Of a DNA stretch of 45,793 nt, positions 17,357 to 25,217 are shown piece by piece (positions within the stretch are counted from its first letter, which is position 1; each line of letters begins with the position of its first letter). Source of the DNA: Thermoflexia bacterium. GTDB lineage: Bacteria > Chloroflexota > Anaerolineae > B4-G1. The notes beneath the pieces were generated by a model. The model was not told where the DNA came from, ran no database searches, and worked only from the letters and a program-made list of their open reading frames with translations. The stretch is from contig DUEK01000031.1 in the NCBI GenBank assembly GCA_011192155.1, forward strand, positions 1 through 45,793. The letters are read 5' to 3'. A program made the translations under genes and the position numbers.

Positions 17357-18344
17357 TTTTGCTTTCCTTCTCGTCTACCTGCTGATCAGACGGCTCTTGC
17401 AGGAAACCGCGTGATCTCAACAATTCGACCATCTCCAAAAGGGCCTCGTCGCGCCGCCGAATGACCTCCGCAGCCCGGCCCGGAGGCCAGTCAAAGAACC
17501 CTACGCCGGCCTTTGCTCCCAACTCACCCCGCGCGACCTTTTCTTGGATCAATGGCCGCGGCTCGGTAGAACGCTCCAACTTTGGGAGCAAGTAGGTTTG
17601 GATCGCTTGCGTCAGGTCCAGGCCGCCCAGGTCCACCGTCTCCAGCGGGCCGACCACGGGCAAACGCAGGCCGAAACTCAGCCTGGCGATGAGGTCCACG
17701 TCCTCCGGGCTGGCGATGCCTTGCGCCACGATGGCTATCGCCTCGCGGCGCAAGGCGTGTTGCAGGCGATTGCCGATGAAACCGGCGACGTCCTTTTTTA
17801 GCAACGCCGGATATTTGCCCACGGCTTTGAGCAGCGTGACGGTGGCCTCGACCACTTTGGTAGACGCGCGCTCGCATGGCGACACTTCTACAGCCGGGAT
17901 GATATAGGGCGGGTTCCAATAGTGCGTCACCAGGAAACGCTCCGGGTGGGCGAGCGCGACCGCCAGGTCGCCAGCGCGAAAGCTAGACGTGGTGCTGGTG
18001 ATGATGGCGTGGGCCGGGCAGTACTCATCCACCTGGCGTAGCGCCTCGCGCTTGACGTCGAGGTTCTCAAAGACGGCCTCGACGATAAAGTCGGCCTGAG
18101 CAACCGCCTCTGCCAGGTTAGATTCTAGCGTGATGCGCGCAGGCGCAGCCGCCGCCATATCTGGGTCCACAAAGCCGTGTTCGACACACGCCGCCAAATT
18201 CGCCTGGATGCGCGGCTTGGCCTTTTCTAGAACCTGATCGTCACTATCGGTCAGGGCCACCTGCAAACCGGCCAGGGCAAACACCTGGGCGATGCCGTGC
18301 CCCATCGTGCCGGCGCCGATGACGGCGACATTATTGATTTTCAC
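17349..18344 (-). CDS. 3-hydroxyacyl-CoA dehydrogenase-family oxidoreductase
   Basis: 331 residues. The N-terminal Rossmann fold starts VAVIGAGTMGHGIAQVFALAG. The NAD-domain motif reads THYWNPPYIIPAVEV, with catalytic His, where genuine fatty-acid enzymes usually have HFFNP. WNPP-type members include L-gulonate and carnitine dehydrogenases, so a free beta-hydroxy acid is at least as likely a substrate as an acyl-CoA. KKDVAGFIGNRLQHAL begins the C-terminal helical domain, and GELGAKAGVGFFDW its end. It lies between methyltransferase and aconitase-X small subunit (5-base gap and 8-base overlap), so it belongs to the same pathway: NAD-dependent oxidation of a hydroxy acid. Confidence 0.85.
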   Translation of the reverse strand: MKINNVAVIGAGTMGHGIAQVFALAGLQVALTDSDDQVLEKAKPRIQANLAACVEHGFVDPDMAAAAPARITLESNLAEAVAQADFIVEAVFENLDVKREALRQVDEYCPAHAIITSTTSSFRAGDLAVALAHPERFLVTHYWNPPYIIPAVEVSPCERASTKVVEATVTLLKAVGKYPALLKKDVAGFIGNRLQHALRREAIAIVAQGIASPEDVDLIARLSFGLRLPVVGPLETVDLGGLDLTQAIQTYLLPKLERSTEPRPLIQEKVARGELGAKAGVGFFDWPPGRAAEVIRRRDEALLEMVELLRSRGFLQEPSDQQVDEKESKSE

Positions 18345-18349
18345 CCGCT

Positions 18350-19855
18350 CTAGTGCCCCTTGATCTCTCGTTTCAGATTCTCGTCCTGGTCGGCGGCAGC
18401 CACCAGCTTTCTTATCTCCTGCCGCACATCATCAGGAAGCGGATCTGGATTATGATTTTCTAGGATCCATCGTATGGCTTCGCGGGCGACCTCCACCGGA
18501 TCGCGCCATTTACGGCCCTCGGCTTTCCCATCTTCATAAAGGATCGAGTCCCGCCGCCACATCGAACGATAAGCCTTGATTGTTTCTTTATGACTGATAT
18601 AGGCGCTGCGTTGCCCGATTTGCTTGATCATGTCGAAGGCAAGTGTCTTGGGGGTAACTTGCATCCCGTCGGTGACCTCGTCGATCACGCGCAGAATTTC
18701 GCGATCGAACAGAATGCGCGGGTGATCGAGCAAGCTGACGGCCTCGTACATTCCGCTGGGACCGAAGGACATGTCGGCGCCGGCCATCACCGCCAGAAAA
18801 TGAGAGTACAAGTTTTCATAACCGGCTTGCCAGTTGCCGAGTTCATACTGGCTGCCTCCGAAGGAATGACAGGCCAGCACGGGGATGCCGTTGGAATGTG
18901 ACATCTGGACCCCGGCGACGTTGAGAACCTGGGCAACGCTCGACCCCATAAAGTAAGCGCCCGTGCGGGGGTCGATCATCCCAGGGTTCACGGATATATA
19001 GTTCCCCACACCTGGATTGATGATCTGTGTGAGCATGATGCCGCTCAGCGTTTCAGCCATCGCCAGGGTGAGAGCGCCAGCCGGGTATGGCGGCGCCGTA
19101 AGACCCAACGTGGGCATCGACATAAACCCGACCGGTATGTCGTTCTCTGCAAAGACCATCGCGGCTTCGATGCCGCCTCTATCCTGCGCCAGTGGGGCAA
19201 TGCAGCAGAGCAACTGGGAGAGTACCGGGCGCTCGCGCAGCTTTTCTTTACTGCCGGCAACAGCAATTGCCATTTCAACCGCGTAGCGCGCCGAGACTTT
19301 GTCCATCACCGACTCTGACTCGACGTGCTTTTCGGTGCTATTGAAACAGGCCTCGAGACCATGGAGTGGGGAGGTCACGCCTTTATCACTGGCGCTGACC
19401 GACGGCCACAACAGCGAGACGATCGGCAAATAATCGGCTATGCGCGCGTGGTTGACGATATCTTGTTTAACCGACAGACGGCGTTCACCGGTTTCAAAAT
19501 CAACGATCTTGGGAGCCTCGCCGCTGCAGTAAAAATAGGTGCCCTCGCCGTCGCCGACGTGGACATCGAGGTCCGGCCGCGAACCTGCCATAGTATAGGC
19601 GCGCGGTGATGTGGCCAGGTATTTATCGAGTAAATCAGCGGGGATCTTGACAAGTTGCGTGTCAAAATCGACGTTCGCGCCTACATCGGCAAAGAGCTTG
19701 AGCGCTTTATCAGATGGAAAAGTCACTCCGACTTGTTCTAGCACAGTGCGAGTGTTCTGGTTGATCTGGCTGATTTCTTGGTCGTCAAGAATGCTGATCT
19801 TTAGTTTGGATTTGATCGGTTGGATACTGGCTTTTCTTTCCTCTAGTTTAAACAT
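18350..19855 (-). CDS. MttB-family corrinoid methyltransferase, non-pyrrolysine type
   Basis: 501 residues, full-length MttB superfamily. The TIM barrel is marked by YFYCSGEAPKIVDF, GFMSMPTLGLTAPPYPAGAL, ISVNPGMIDPRTGAYFMGS and GNWQAGYENLYSHFLAVMAGA. True trimethylamine methyltransferases read an in-frame amber codon as pyrrolysine just before the QAGYE block; here the frame is continuous without TAG. Non-pyrrolysine members move a methyl group from quaternary amines (glycine betaine, proline betaine, carnitine, gamma-butyrobetaine) to a corrinoid protein. The gene for such a protein lies directly upstream. AAAGGAG precedes the ATG. Which quaternary amine is used cannot be read from the sequence. 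Confidence 0.9.
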   Translation of the reverse strand: MFKLEERKASIQPIKSKLKISILDDQEISQINQNTRTVLEQVGVTFPSDKALKLFADVGANVDFDTQLVKIPADLLDKYLATSPRAYTMAGSRPDLDVHVGDGEGTYFYCSGEAPKIVDFETGERRLSVKQDIVNHARIADYLPIVSLLWPSVSASDKGVTSPLHGLEACFNSTEKHVESESVMDKVSARYAVEMAIAVAGSKEKLRERPVLSQLLCCIAPLAQDRGGIEAAMVFAENDIPVGFMSMPTLGLTAPPYPAGALTLAMAETLSGIMLTQIINPGVGNYISVNPGMIDPRTGAYFMGSSVAQVLNVAGVQMSHSNGIPVLACHSFGGSQYELGNWQAGYENLYSHFLAVMAGADMSFGPSGMYEAVSLLDHPRILFDREILRVIDEVTDGMQVTPKTLAFDMIKQIGQRSAYISHKETIKAYRSMWRRDSILYEDGKAEGRKWRDPVEVAREAIRWILENHNPDPLPDDVRQEIRKLVAAADQDENLKREIKGH

Positions 19856-19891
19856 TTCAAAAACTCCTTTTACGTGACGTATTTCAGGCCG

Positions 19892-20536
19892 TTATGCTTT
19901 AACGAGCTTTTTGGCAACAGAGACCGCAGAGATGGCGTCTTCAGCATAGCCGTCAGCGCCGATCTTGTCGGCCCAGGCCTGGGTGACCGGCGCGCCGCCG
20001 ACCATCACCTTGACCTTGTCGCGCAGACCGGCCTCGGCCAGCGCCTCGATGATCTTTTGCTGTTCCGGTATCGTCGTCGTCAGCAACGCCGAAGCGCCGA
20101 TCAACGTCGCGTTCGATTCTTTGACGGCGGCGATGAACTCGGTCGCGGACTGGTCTACGCCGATGTCGGTGACCTGGAAACCATTGGCCGTGAGCATGGT
20201 TCCCACCAGCGTCTTGCCGATCTCGTGCAGGTCGCCCTCCACCGTACCGAGCACCACCCGCCCCGCGACCTCGCGCTCCTGATCCCCGGTCAGGGCCGGC
20301 TCCAAGACCGTCAGGGCCGCCTTCATCGCCTCGCCCCCGATGATCAGGTCGGGCAGATAATACTCGCCCTCTGCAAACAACTCGCCCACGCGATCCATGC
20401 CCTGGGTGAGGCCCTCGTTGATGCAGGCCAGCGGATCGAGGCCCTGTTCCAACGCTTGTTTGGCCAGTTCCTCGGCATCCTCCAGCTCGCCCTCTACTAC
20501 TGCCTGGGCCAACTTGTCGAACATTTCTTGTGACAT
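19892..20536 (-). CDS. Methyltransferase cognate corrinoid protein (MtgC/MttC type)
   Basis: 214 residues. Residues 1-85 are the four-helix cap (FDKLAQAVVEGELEDAEELA, then YYLPDLIIGGEAMKAAL). The B12-binding Rossmann domain has EGDLHEIGK (about 100), the D-x-H-x-x-G motif whose His is the lower cobalt ligand, ASALLTTT (about 148), and KVMVGGAPVTQAWADKIGADGYAEDA at the end. It carries the methyl group between the MttB-type enzyme and a downstream methyltransferase. AAGGAGGA precedes the ATG. No MtaA/MtbA- or MtvA-type second methyltransferase and no RamA activator gene is found in this window. Confidence 0.93.
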   Translation of the reverse strand: MSQEMFDKLAQAVVEGELEDAEELAKQALEQGLDPLACINEGLTQGMDRVGELFAEGEYYLPDLIIGGEAMKAALTVLEPALTGDQEREVAGRVVLGTVEGDLHEIGKTLVGTMLTANGFQVTDIGVDQSATEFIAAVKESNATLIGASALLTTTIPEQQKIIEALAEAGLRDKVKVMVGGAPVTQAWADKIGADGYAEDAISAVSVAKKLVKA

Positions 20537-20587
20537 TTTGTCCTCCTTAAAGATATTGTCTTGTGTGAATTCTACGAAATGGAGCTA

Positions 20588-21883
20588 CTACCACTGATGA
20601 CGGCGCAACACTTGAATGATGATATCCACCCCCTCGCCCGCCTGCTCCCGGGTGATGATGAGCGGTGGAGCGAAGCGTAGCGCGCTCGCGCCGCATTTGG
20701 TGAGCGCGATCCCGTTGGCCCCCATCTCTTTGATGATGGCCTTGATGATCTCGCTCGCCGGGCTGCCATCGGCGTTGACCAACTCGACCGCTACCATCAG
20801 CCCCTTGCCGCGCACGTCTCCGATGAGGGGCAACTCTTTCTGGGCCTCGCGGAACCGGTCCTGGATATAGTCGCCCACCTCCACGGCGCGGGTCATCAGA
20901 TTCTCTTCCCGGATGATCTGCAAGGTAGCCAGCCCGGCCCGGCAGGCAATGGGATTGCCGCCAAAGGTAGTGCCTTGGGCCGCCGGAGGCCAGGCGTCCA
21001 TCAGATCAGCCCGGGCCAACACCGCGCCCAGGGGCAAGCCGCCGCCCAGCGCCTTGGCCAGACAAATAACGTCGGGCGTCACGTCCCAATGCTCCACGGC
21101 GAACATCTTGCCCGTGCGTCCCACTCCTGTCTGCACCTCATCGGCAATGAGCAGCGCGCCATGACGGTCGCAGATCTCGCGCAAGCCCTGGAGAAAGCCG
21201 TCAGGGGGGACAATGTAGCCGCCCTCGCCAGCGATAGGCTCGACGATGATGCCCGCCAGGTCTTGGGGCGGGACTACTGTCTGAAGCGCCTTTTCTACCA
21301 GATTGAGGCAGGCCAGCCCGCACGTCTCCGCCGACTTGTGCTTTAGGGGACAGCGGTAGCAGTATGGGTAGGGCGTGTGATAGACGCCCGTGAAAAGTCC
21401 GGCCAGACGTTGGCGGTAGAGCGTGCCAGAGGCGGTGAGCGCCAAAGCTCCCATAGATCGCCCGTGGAAGCTATCCGTAAAGGCGAGGATCATCGAACGG
21501 TTGGTGACGTAACGGGCCAGTTTGATGCCTGTCTCCACGGCCTCTGAACCGCTGTTCACCAGGATGCCCTTGCCGTTCCGCAGATCGCCGGGAGCGACCG
21601 CCTTTAGCGACTCTAGCACGGCTACGTAAGGCTCCATATAGCCCACGTGGCAAGCGCCGTGGATGAGGGTGTGGGCCTGGTCGCAGATCGCCTCCACCAC
21701 GGCCGGGTGACAGTGCCCCACGTTCATGGTGGCAATGCCGGCCACAAAGTCCAGGTACCGGCGACCCTCGAAATCGTAGAGATACACCCCTTCGCCTCGT
21801 TGAAAGGCAATATCGGTGTATCTGTAGATGGTGGCGGCCACAGCGGTGTGGTCGCGCTCGATCAACTTTGATGATCTATTCAC
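20588..21883 (-). CDS. Class III PLP-dependent aminotransferase (GABA/ornithine type)
   Basis: 431 residues. YLDFVAGIATMNVGHCHPAVVEAI (about 45), LVNSGSEAVETGIKLAR (about 108), ALIADEVQTGVGRTG (about 238, Asp holding the PLP pyridine) and CLAKALGGGLPLGAV (about 272, Schiff-base Lys) define the family. Omega-aminotransferases of this group act on GABA, ornithine, beta-alanine and similar terminal amines, making the semialdehyde. The start is GTG 21883 with GGAGG eight bases upstream, overlapping the aconitase-X large-subunit stop (GTGA). The gene lies between aconitase X and the corrinoid protein and thus shares the pathway. Confidence 0.92.
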   Translation of the reverse strand: MNRSSKLIERDHTAVAATIYRYTDIAFQRGEGVYLYDFEGRRYLDFVAGIATMNVGHCHPAVVEAICDQAHTLIHGACHVGYMEPYVAVLESLKAVAPGDLRNGKGILVNSGSEAVETGIKLARYVTNRSMILAFTDSFHGRSMGALALTASGTLYRQRLAGLFTGVYHTPYPYCYRCPLKHKSAETCGLACLNLVEKALQTVVPPQDLAGIIVEPIAGEGGYIVPPDGFLQGLREICDRHGALLIADEVQTGVGRTGKMFAVEHWDVTPDVICLAKALGGGLPLGAVLARADLMDAWPPAAQGTTFGGNPIACRAGLATLQIIREENLMTRAVEVGDYIQDRFREAQKELPLIGDVRGKGLMVAVELVNADGSPASEIIKAIIKEMGANGIALTKCGASALRFAPPLIITREQAGEGVDIIIQVLRRHQW

Positions 21884-23184
21884 TTTATCCCTCCACTGAC
21901 CATAATCTCGGCCAGTTCTTCATCGGGAAAGAATCTGGCCGCTGTATAAGCCCTCAGTTTGTTCGAATTGGTGATGATTGCGTCGCCTGCGCTCAGGTCG
22001 TTGTCAAATAGCTGCATCGGGCAACCGGCACTGAGTTTTACGCCAGCGCCCTCTAGCTTTTGACGAGCCTCGGCGTCAGATCTGAAAGTCTGTAGCACCT
22101 GCGGGGCGGCGCACATCGTGGTCTTGACCGCAAGTCGCGCCCGACCTTTTGCCTGCAATCCGCCGTGGATTTTTTCGGTCCACCAGTACAACTGCTCCAG
22201 GCTGAGGTGGGGACAGCCGATAAAGCACTTTTCGGGTTTGGCGTCTTTGTCCGTCCACAGCACCGGGTAAGAGGCTAACAAATCATCGAGATGCCGGTCG
22301 TCTATAGCATAGTTCTCGTGGTCTGGAACGAGCAGCTCTCGGCCATAGTCTATCGCTTCTGGCGTGATATTTTCCACGTGGAAAAGCCCGACCGCGCCGG
22401 CAGTTGCGCAGGCAGCCCCCATTTCGTGAAGGTAATCGCGGGTTTCAGTATTCAGTCCAGGGCCTAGAAAGCGATCCAGCCCCACGATGAAAGGTACGTC
22501 TGCAAGAACTTGCATCCCGATAGCCGCTCCCAGCAATTGTGGAGGGGGAAGTTTGTTTGTGTGTACCTCGATCAGCCAGGCGGCCCGCCGGCCCTCATCG
22601 GTCAAAAGACCCGCCAGGGGCGTCTTGCCAGCGATGCCGCACAAAAGGTCCATGATCGCTCCCTGGCGGTTGGTTCTCGCAGCCAAGACCGAATTGGCGA
22701 AAATCGCGCACGCGGACTCTGACCAGGCCAGGATAGCGCCTCGTTTCGGAACGTTGCCGACCTGGGGCAGGTAGGGGGTGCAAGTACAGGCGTCTGTATC
22801 GCGCAGCCCCAGTTGCAGCATTTTCTCGTCATAGCGTTCTTGGTCCCGGTACATCTGTTTCAAAAGCTGTACCTGGTTTGGATTCAGCCACCAGTTCTCA
22901 AAATCGAGTGGAGGCTTGGGATCCAGGGTAAAGGGGGATTTGGTCTCGAGACCGGCCGCCGTCAACTCGTCCAGCATCTCCATGGACGGCGCGATGCCGG
23001 GGATGGCGTAGGCAATGACAAAATGCCCGTCTCCCTCAATATCCACCAACCTCTCAGCGCCCAGGGCCTCGCCGTAGAGCACCACGCTTTTCATGACCTT
23101 CTGCATGGCTGTCCCCTGCTCACCTTGCAGAATGTCACGCTCTTCTTGGGTCAGTTTGATCTCCAAGTTCTCAAGATTGGTCAT
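21880..23184 (-). CDS. Aconitase X large (catalytic) subunit, DUF521
   Basis: 434 residues from ATG 23184, eight bases after the permease stop; a longer frame runs back into the permease gene but is not family-like. Diagnostic blocks are LTQEERDILQGEQG (start), CTPYLPQVGNVPKRG (about 165, Cys), WSESACAIFANSVLAARTNR (about 187), FIGCPHLSLEQL (about 335, Cys) and AGCPMQLF plus ITNSNKLRAYTA near the end. Conserved Cys residues can hold an iron-sulfur cluster. With the 147-residue swivel subunit at 16.9-17.4 kb it should form a heterodimeric dehydratase, in bacteria typically cis-3-hydroxyproline to pyrroline-2-carboxylate. Substrate is not certain in this context. Confidence 0.9.
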   Translation of the reverse strand: MTNLENLEIKLTQEERDILQGEQGTAMQKVMKSVVLYGEALGAERLVDIEGDGHFVIAYAIPGIAPSMEMLDELTAAGLETKSPFTLDPKPPLDFENWWLNPNQVQLLKQMYRDQERYDEKMLQLGLRDTDACTCTPYLPQVGNVPKRGAILAWSESACAIFANSVLAARTNRQGAIMDLLCGIAGKTPLAGLLTDEGRRAAWLIEVHTNKLPPPQLLGAAIGMQVLADVPFIVGLDRFLGPGLNTETRDYLHEMGAACATAGAVGLFHVENITPEAIDYGRELLVPDHENYAIDDRHLDDLLASYPVLWTDKDAKPEKCFIGCPHLSLEQLYWWTEKIHGGLQAKGRARLAVKTTMCAAPQVLQTFRSDAEARQKLEGAGVKLSAGCPMQLFDNDLSAGDAIITNSNKLRAYTAARFFPDEELAEIMVSGGIK

Positions 23185-23192
23185 CGGTTTTT

Positions 23193-24107
23193 CTAGAGAT
23201 TCTTCAGCCTGGGGTCGAGGGCGTCGCGGAGACCGTCGCCCAGCAGGTTGAAACCCAGCACGGTCAGCATGATGGCTATGCCCGGGAAAACAGTTTCCCA
23301 AGGAGCCAGTCTCATATGCGCGCGACCGGCGGACAGGATAGAGCCCCAACTGGGTACAGGCGGCTGCGCGCCCATGCCCAGAAAACTCAAAGTAGCTTCG
23401 ATCAGGATAGCGTCGGCCATCATCAAAGTAGACATAACGATAACGGGGGATACGATATTGGGCAAGATGTGGCGAAGCATAATGCGCGCGTCATTAGCGC
23501 CAATGGACCGGGCAGCGATGACAAACTCCCACTCGCGCAACGAGAGCACCTGGCCACGCACCACGCGCGCGTATCCTCCCCAGTAGCCCAATCCTACAGA
23601 AACCATCACGCTGGTCAGACTGGGGCCCAACACGGCGATGAGGAAGAGGGCAAATAGAACAGTGGGAAAGGCCCAACTAACATCCACCATGCCTTGGATG
23701 AGATAGTCAATTCTGCCGCCAAAATAACCCGCGATAACGCCCAGGCTAATACCGATCACCGCAGAGAGAACCGTGGCGATAATGCCGACTTGCAGAGAGA
23801 TTCGTGATCCATGGATGATGCGACTGAGCATATCGCGGCCGAACTCGTCGGTACCCAGGAGAAACTCCCCACTCGGTGCGAGCAATCCTTTGCGTAGGTC
23901 TTGCTCGTCAATCCCTTGGGGTGCGATAAAATCAGCCGTCAAGGCCACAAGCAGCAGCAGCACGATCAGCGCCAGGCCAATCATCGCGCCAGGACTCCGG
24001 CGTAGGCGGCCCCACGTACTAACTTGCTTTCCGTGATGTGGTTCCTCTTCTGATGCTACAACGGGTATCGTATTGGGGGCTTTTATTTTTTGCTCAGTTT
24101 CTTCCAC
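23193..24107 (-). CDS. Peptide-type ABC transporter permease (DppC type), copy 2
   Basis: About 304 residues from GTG 24107, which has GAGGT six bases upstream; a TTG at 24125 would add six residues. After a polar N-terminus come the first helix (LALIVLLLLVALTADFIAPQG), LLGTDEFGRDMLSRIIHGSRISL (family signature), five more helices and the EAA loop (AARSIGANDARIMLRHILPN). The end is the usual LGDGLRDALDPRL. It pairs with the DppB-type permease upstream. No ATPases are encoded beside this set; the OppD/OppF-type pair at 10.7-12.7 kb is the nearest candidate. Confidence 0.9.
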   Translation of the reverse strand: MEETEQKIKAPNTIPVVASEEEPHHGKQVSTWGRLRRSPGAMIGLALIVLLLLVALTADFIAPQGIDEQDLRKGLLAPSGEFLLGTDEFGRDMLSRIIHGSRISLQVGIIATVLSAVIGISLGVIAGYFGGRIDYLIQGMVDVSWAFPTVLFALFLIAVLGPSLTSVMVSVGLGYWGGYARVVRGQVLSLREWEFVIAARSIGANDARIMLRHILPNIVSPVIVMSTLMMADAILIEATLSFLGMGAQPPVPSWGSILSAGRAHMRLAPWETVFPGIAIMLTVLGFNLLGDGLRDALDPRLKNL

Positions 24108-24157
24108 AAGACACCTCGATCTCAAATTCTTTGAACGGATACCTGGTATCCGCCCAA

Positions 24158-25087
24158 TCAGTCCAGAGCAGCATGGCGGATCCGTGGATCAACAATCACG
24201 TAAGCGACATCGGCGATGATATTGCTCAATATGATAGCCAGGGCCAAGACAAACATACTTCCCTGCAACACTGGAAAATCACGGGAGTAAATGGCGCGCA
24301 ACATCATATCTCCGATACCCTGCCGGGCAAAGACGTGCTCTATGACGACGGACCCACCTACGATGTAGCCTAGATCGAGGCCCAGCAGGGATAGGATGGG
24401 TATCAGTGCATTTCGCAGCGCGTGACGAAACACCACCACTCTTTCCGAGAGTCCCTTGGCCCGCGCGGTACGGATGTAATCCTGGCCAATGATCTCCAAC
24501 AGGCTGGAGCGGGTGATGCGCGCGATGCGCCCCACGCGGGGCAGCCCCAGGGCCAGGGCAGGCAGGACCAGGTGCTTGATGGTGCCATGACCGGTGGGTG
24601 GAAACCACCTCAAGTGTACCGCAAAGGCATAGATCAGAATCAGCCCCAGCCAAAAGCCGGCCATTGAGACTCCAATCAGCGCCGCCATCATAGAGGACCA
24701 GTCAAGAAACGAGTTGCGGTTCAGAGCCGCGACAGTACCCAGGGGAATGGCTATCAAGTAGGCGAGAGACAAAGACGCCACGCCTAACTCCACCGTGACC
24801 GGCAGCTTTTCCACGATCAAATCCGAGACCTGCTGCCGGTTTAGGATTGATCGGCCCAGGTCTCCCCTCAAAACGTGGCTCATGTACGTGACAAACTGGA
24901 CCGGCAACGGCTTGTCCAGTCCCAGTTTGACCCGAACCGCTTCTCGGACTTCTTGAGGAGCAGTCGGGTGGACCAGCAGCATCACCGGGTCACCACCGGC
25001 GAGATGTAGCGCCGAGAACACCAAAAGCGCCGTCACCAGGAGGACGGGTATTGCAAGTAAGAAACGTTTGATTAAATAAGTTGCCAT
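24158..25087 (-). CDS. Peptide-type ABC transporter permease (DppB type), copy 2
   Basis: 309 residues, normal length, with YLIKRFLLAIPVLLVTALLV as first helix, KLGLDKPLPVQFVTYMSHVL and GDLGRSI before helix 2, the EAA loop (TARAKGLSERVVVFRHALRN) and IVDPRIRH at the end. Unlike the first OppB-type gene it lacks the SH3-like insert, which makes the insert there clear. GGGAG lies nine bases before the ATG. A stem-loop separates it from the binding-protein gene upstream. Confidence 0.92.
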   Translation of the reverse strand: MATYLIKRFLLAIPVLLVTALLVFSALHLAGGDPVMLLVHPTAPQEVREAVRVKLGLDKPLPVQFVTYMSHVLRGDLGRSILNRQQVSDLIVEKLPVTVELGVASLSLAYLIAIPLGTVAALNRNSFLDWSSMMAALIGVSMAGFWLGLILIYAFAVHLRWFPPTGHGTIKHLVLPALALGLPRVGRIARITRSSLLEIIGQDYIRTARAKGLSERVVVFRHALRNALIPILSLLGLDLGYIVGGSVVIEHVFARQGIGDMMLRAIYSRDFPVLQGSMFVLALAIILSNIIADVAYVIVDPRIRHAALD

Positions 25088-25160
25088 TGCTAGCTCCCTA
25101 TTAGGAACGAAACCCTTCGCTTCACTCAGGACAGGGTGACAATCGGGATCTACTGATACC

Positions 25161-25192
25161 GCTGCTGGGTGACAAACCTGTCACCCAGCAGC
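25161..25192 (-). terminator. Stem-loop between binding-protein and permease genes, copy 2
   Basis: Perfect 14-base inverted repeat (GCTGCTGGGTGACA at 25161-25174, complement at 25179-25192) with a 4-base loop, 25 bases past the stop of the binding-protein gene. No T-run follows on the minus strand. Position and shape parallel the 14910-14943 hairpin after the first binding-protein gene, although the sequence differs. A likely role is 3'-end stabilisation or partial termination. Confidence 0.65.
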
Positions 25193-25217
25193 AGATATTC
25201 AAAGCCCAAACAATCGC

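Noticed and set aside
18350-19855. Pyrrolysine-encoding (amber) trimethylamine methyltransferase
   Set aside because: The frame is continuous over 501 codons with no in-frame TAG near the QAGYE block, and no pyl genes are nearby.
21880-23184. Aconitase X as phosphomevalonate dehydratase of a mevalonate pathway
   Set aside because: The only hint is the doubtful HMG-CoA-reductase-like fragment 14 kb away; all direct neighbours point to amine or amino-acid catabolism.
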